A stretch of 7,355 nucleotides of DNA, taken from an uncultured Clostridia bacterium. Lineage in GTDB: Bacteria; Bacillota; Clostridia; Oscillospirales; Ruminococcaceae. Numbering within the stretch: the first letter of the stretch is position 1; the number at the start of each line of letters is the position of its first letter. The notes beneath the pieces were generated by a model, which was not told the DNA's origin, made no database searches, and saw only the letters and a list, made by a program, of their open reading frames with translations. This document shows positions 6,695 through 7,355 of the stretch, piece after piece. The stretch lies in contig CAMBHV010000059.1 in the NCBI GenBank assembly GCA_945867255.1, positions 1 through 7,355 on the forward strand, written 5' to 3'. Position numbers and translations under genes: made by a program.

Positions 6695-6707
6695 GGGGAG
6701 GCTTTGC

Positions 6708-7196
6708 ATGAAAGGTCAGGCAACCTTGATTCGAAAATTGCTGATTGGTGCGGTGTGCATCCTGGTGGCGGCCGGGTTGACATTGCTTTTGAAAGAAGTG
6801 TTAGATACACAAGATCCGGAACAGGCGTTGCCGATTCTGGAAGTGCAGTGTAATGATGTGCCAATGCCGCCGGAATATCTGCTGCGTGCAGGATACGAAT
6901 GGAATTTCTTCACGACCCGGCAAACCAAAACACCCACCATTCCGAATGAGGAGATGGATCTGATGCCTATGGAAGTGATGGCTCAAACGCCAGTGACTGT
7001 TTCCTATAGTACCAGACCAAGGGAGTTAAAGATCCAGCGGTGGGATGCCGCTACAGGAGAATATATTGAAGTGACCACCAGTACGCCGGGCCATTTCCAG
7101 GCGCCCACCGTCCCTGGGCGGTATGTCTACCGCGTTACGGGAACATGGACGTTCCGTGGCGAGATACAGGACTATTTTTGTTTACAAGTTACCTGA
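6708..7196 (+). CDS. Small membrane-anchored extracytoplasmic protein, function unknown
   Basis: I do not recognise this family. The product is 162 residues. A short basic N-terminus (MKGQATLIRK) is followed by one hydrophobic segment at about residues 11-31 with no obvious signal-peptidase site. The remainder should therefore stay anchored outside the membrane. That part is rich in beta-forming residues and Pro/Thr. Its end (residues about 113-161) contains GRYVYRVTGTWTFRGEIQDY and finishes in FCLQVT, resembling the last strands of an Ig-like beta-sandwich (fold guess only). A single Cys lies near the C-terminus. The frame opens at 6669, but GGGGAGG (6695-6701) lies 6 nt before the ATG at 6708-6710, which fixes the start. 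It is transcribed away from the ATPase operon and ends just before a terminator, so it is monocistronic. Nothing in it points to a role in ATPase function. Confidence 0.85.
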   Translation: MKGQATLIRKLLIGAVCILVAAGLTLLLKEVLDTQDPEQALPILEVQCNDVPMPPEYLLRAGYEWNFFTTRQTKTPTIPNEEMDLMPMEVMAQTPVTVSYSTRPRELKIQRWDAATGEYIEVTTSTPGHFQAPTVPGRYVYRVTGTWTFRGEIQDYFCLQVT

Positions 7197-7201
7197 AATA
7201 A

Positions 7202-7234
7202 AAAACAGATCCGTAAAGAGCGGATCTGTTTTTT
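7202..7234 (+). terminator. Rho-independent terminator
   Basis: ACAGATCCG (7205-7213) pairs perfectly with CGGATCTGT (7221-7229) around a 7-nt loop, followed by a run of T (7229-7234). A-residues on the upstream side extend the stem and would let it also stop transcription arriving from the right. It begins 5 nt after the stop codon of the small membrane-protein gene. Confidence 0.93.
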
Positions 7235-7238
7235 GTTT

Positions 7239-7355
7239 ATTTCATTATTATTTATTATTTGAAAAAGCAAATGACTTTGGTGTGTGTACCCACAGAAAAC
7301 TTGGAGTAGTACCCTGTAAGTGCAGTCGCAAATTCCCCAAAAATCTGTTAAACTG
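7239..7355. other. AT-rich tail with no supported feature
   Basis: After the terminator come short TTATTA repeats and then mixed sequence to the window end. I see no open frame of note, no paired promoter boxes and no RNA gene. A downstream gene's promoter region may begin here, but the window ends before it can be judged. Confidence 0.5.

Noticed and set aside
1..7355. Mobile element, CRISPR array, toxin-antitoxin or defence system
   Set aside because: I saw no transposase, long terminal inverted repeats, spaced direct repeats or paired small toxin/antitoxin genes; nearly all the sequence is explained by the ATPase operon and one small gene.

Overview
The window holds most of a V/A-type (rotary) ATPase operon on the minus strand. 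It also holds one divergent plus-strand gene for a small membrane-anchored protein of unknown function. GC content looks moderate (low to mid 50s by eye), Shine-Dalgarno sequences are strong, intergenic gaps are short and the promoters are SigA-like. Together with protein wording typical of anaerobic Clostridia, this suggests a Gram-positive gut-type Bacillota, perhaps Oscillospiraceae/Ruminococcaceae. That placement is an inference from sequence style, not from a search.

Read in the direction of transcription (right to left), the operon starts at a promoter near 6276-6309. It then encodes subunit H/G (5886-6197), C (4803-5855), I (2804-4756), K (2400-2735), F (2088-2396), E (1451-2077) and the first 468 residues of catalytic subunit A (1-1405, running off the left edge). 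Subunits B and D, needed for a working enzyme, are not in the window and would be expected further left. The order H-C-I-K-F-E-A differs from the I-K-E-C-F-A-B-D type order I know from Enterococcus and methanogens: C sits upstream of I, and F sits upstream of E. The visible parts form a coherent machine. A is the ATP-hydrolysing head subunit, E and H are the peripheral stalk, C and F are the central axle and socket, I is the stator with the ion half-channels, and K is the rotor ring. Subunit K is a single-hairpin proteolipid with a signal-peptide-like N-terminus. It lacks the glutamine seen in Na+-binding rings, so proton coupling is the better guess.

Translation signals appear tuned to subunit number. 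K has a perfect AGGAGG site and two hairpins in front of it, while F, next downstream, has almost no site of its own and lies 3 nt from the K stop codon.

The divergent intergenic region (6198-6707) carries the operon promoter, roughly 290 bases with no convincing gene, and a TATAAT promoter leading into a leader of about 100 nt with inverted repeats. The gene it serves (6708-7196) ends at a clear hairpin terminator (7202-7234). The last 115 bases show nothing I can support. I see no mobile element, CRISPR array, tRNA, rRNA or defence system; this is mainly a core bioenergetic locus.
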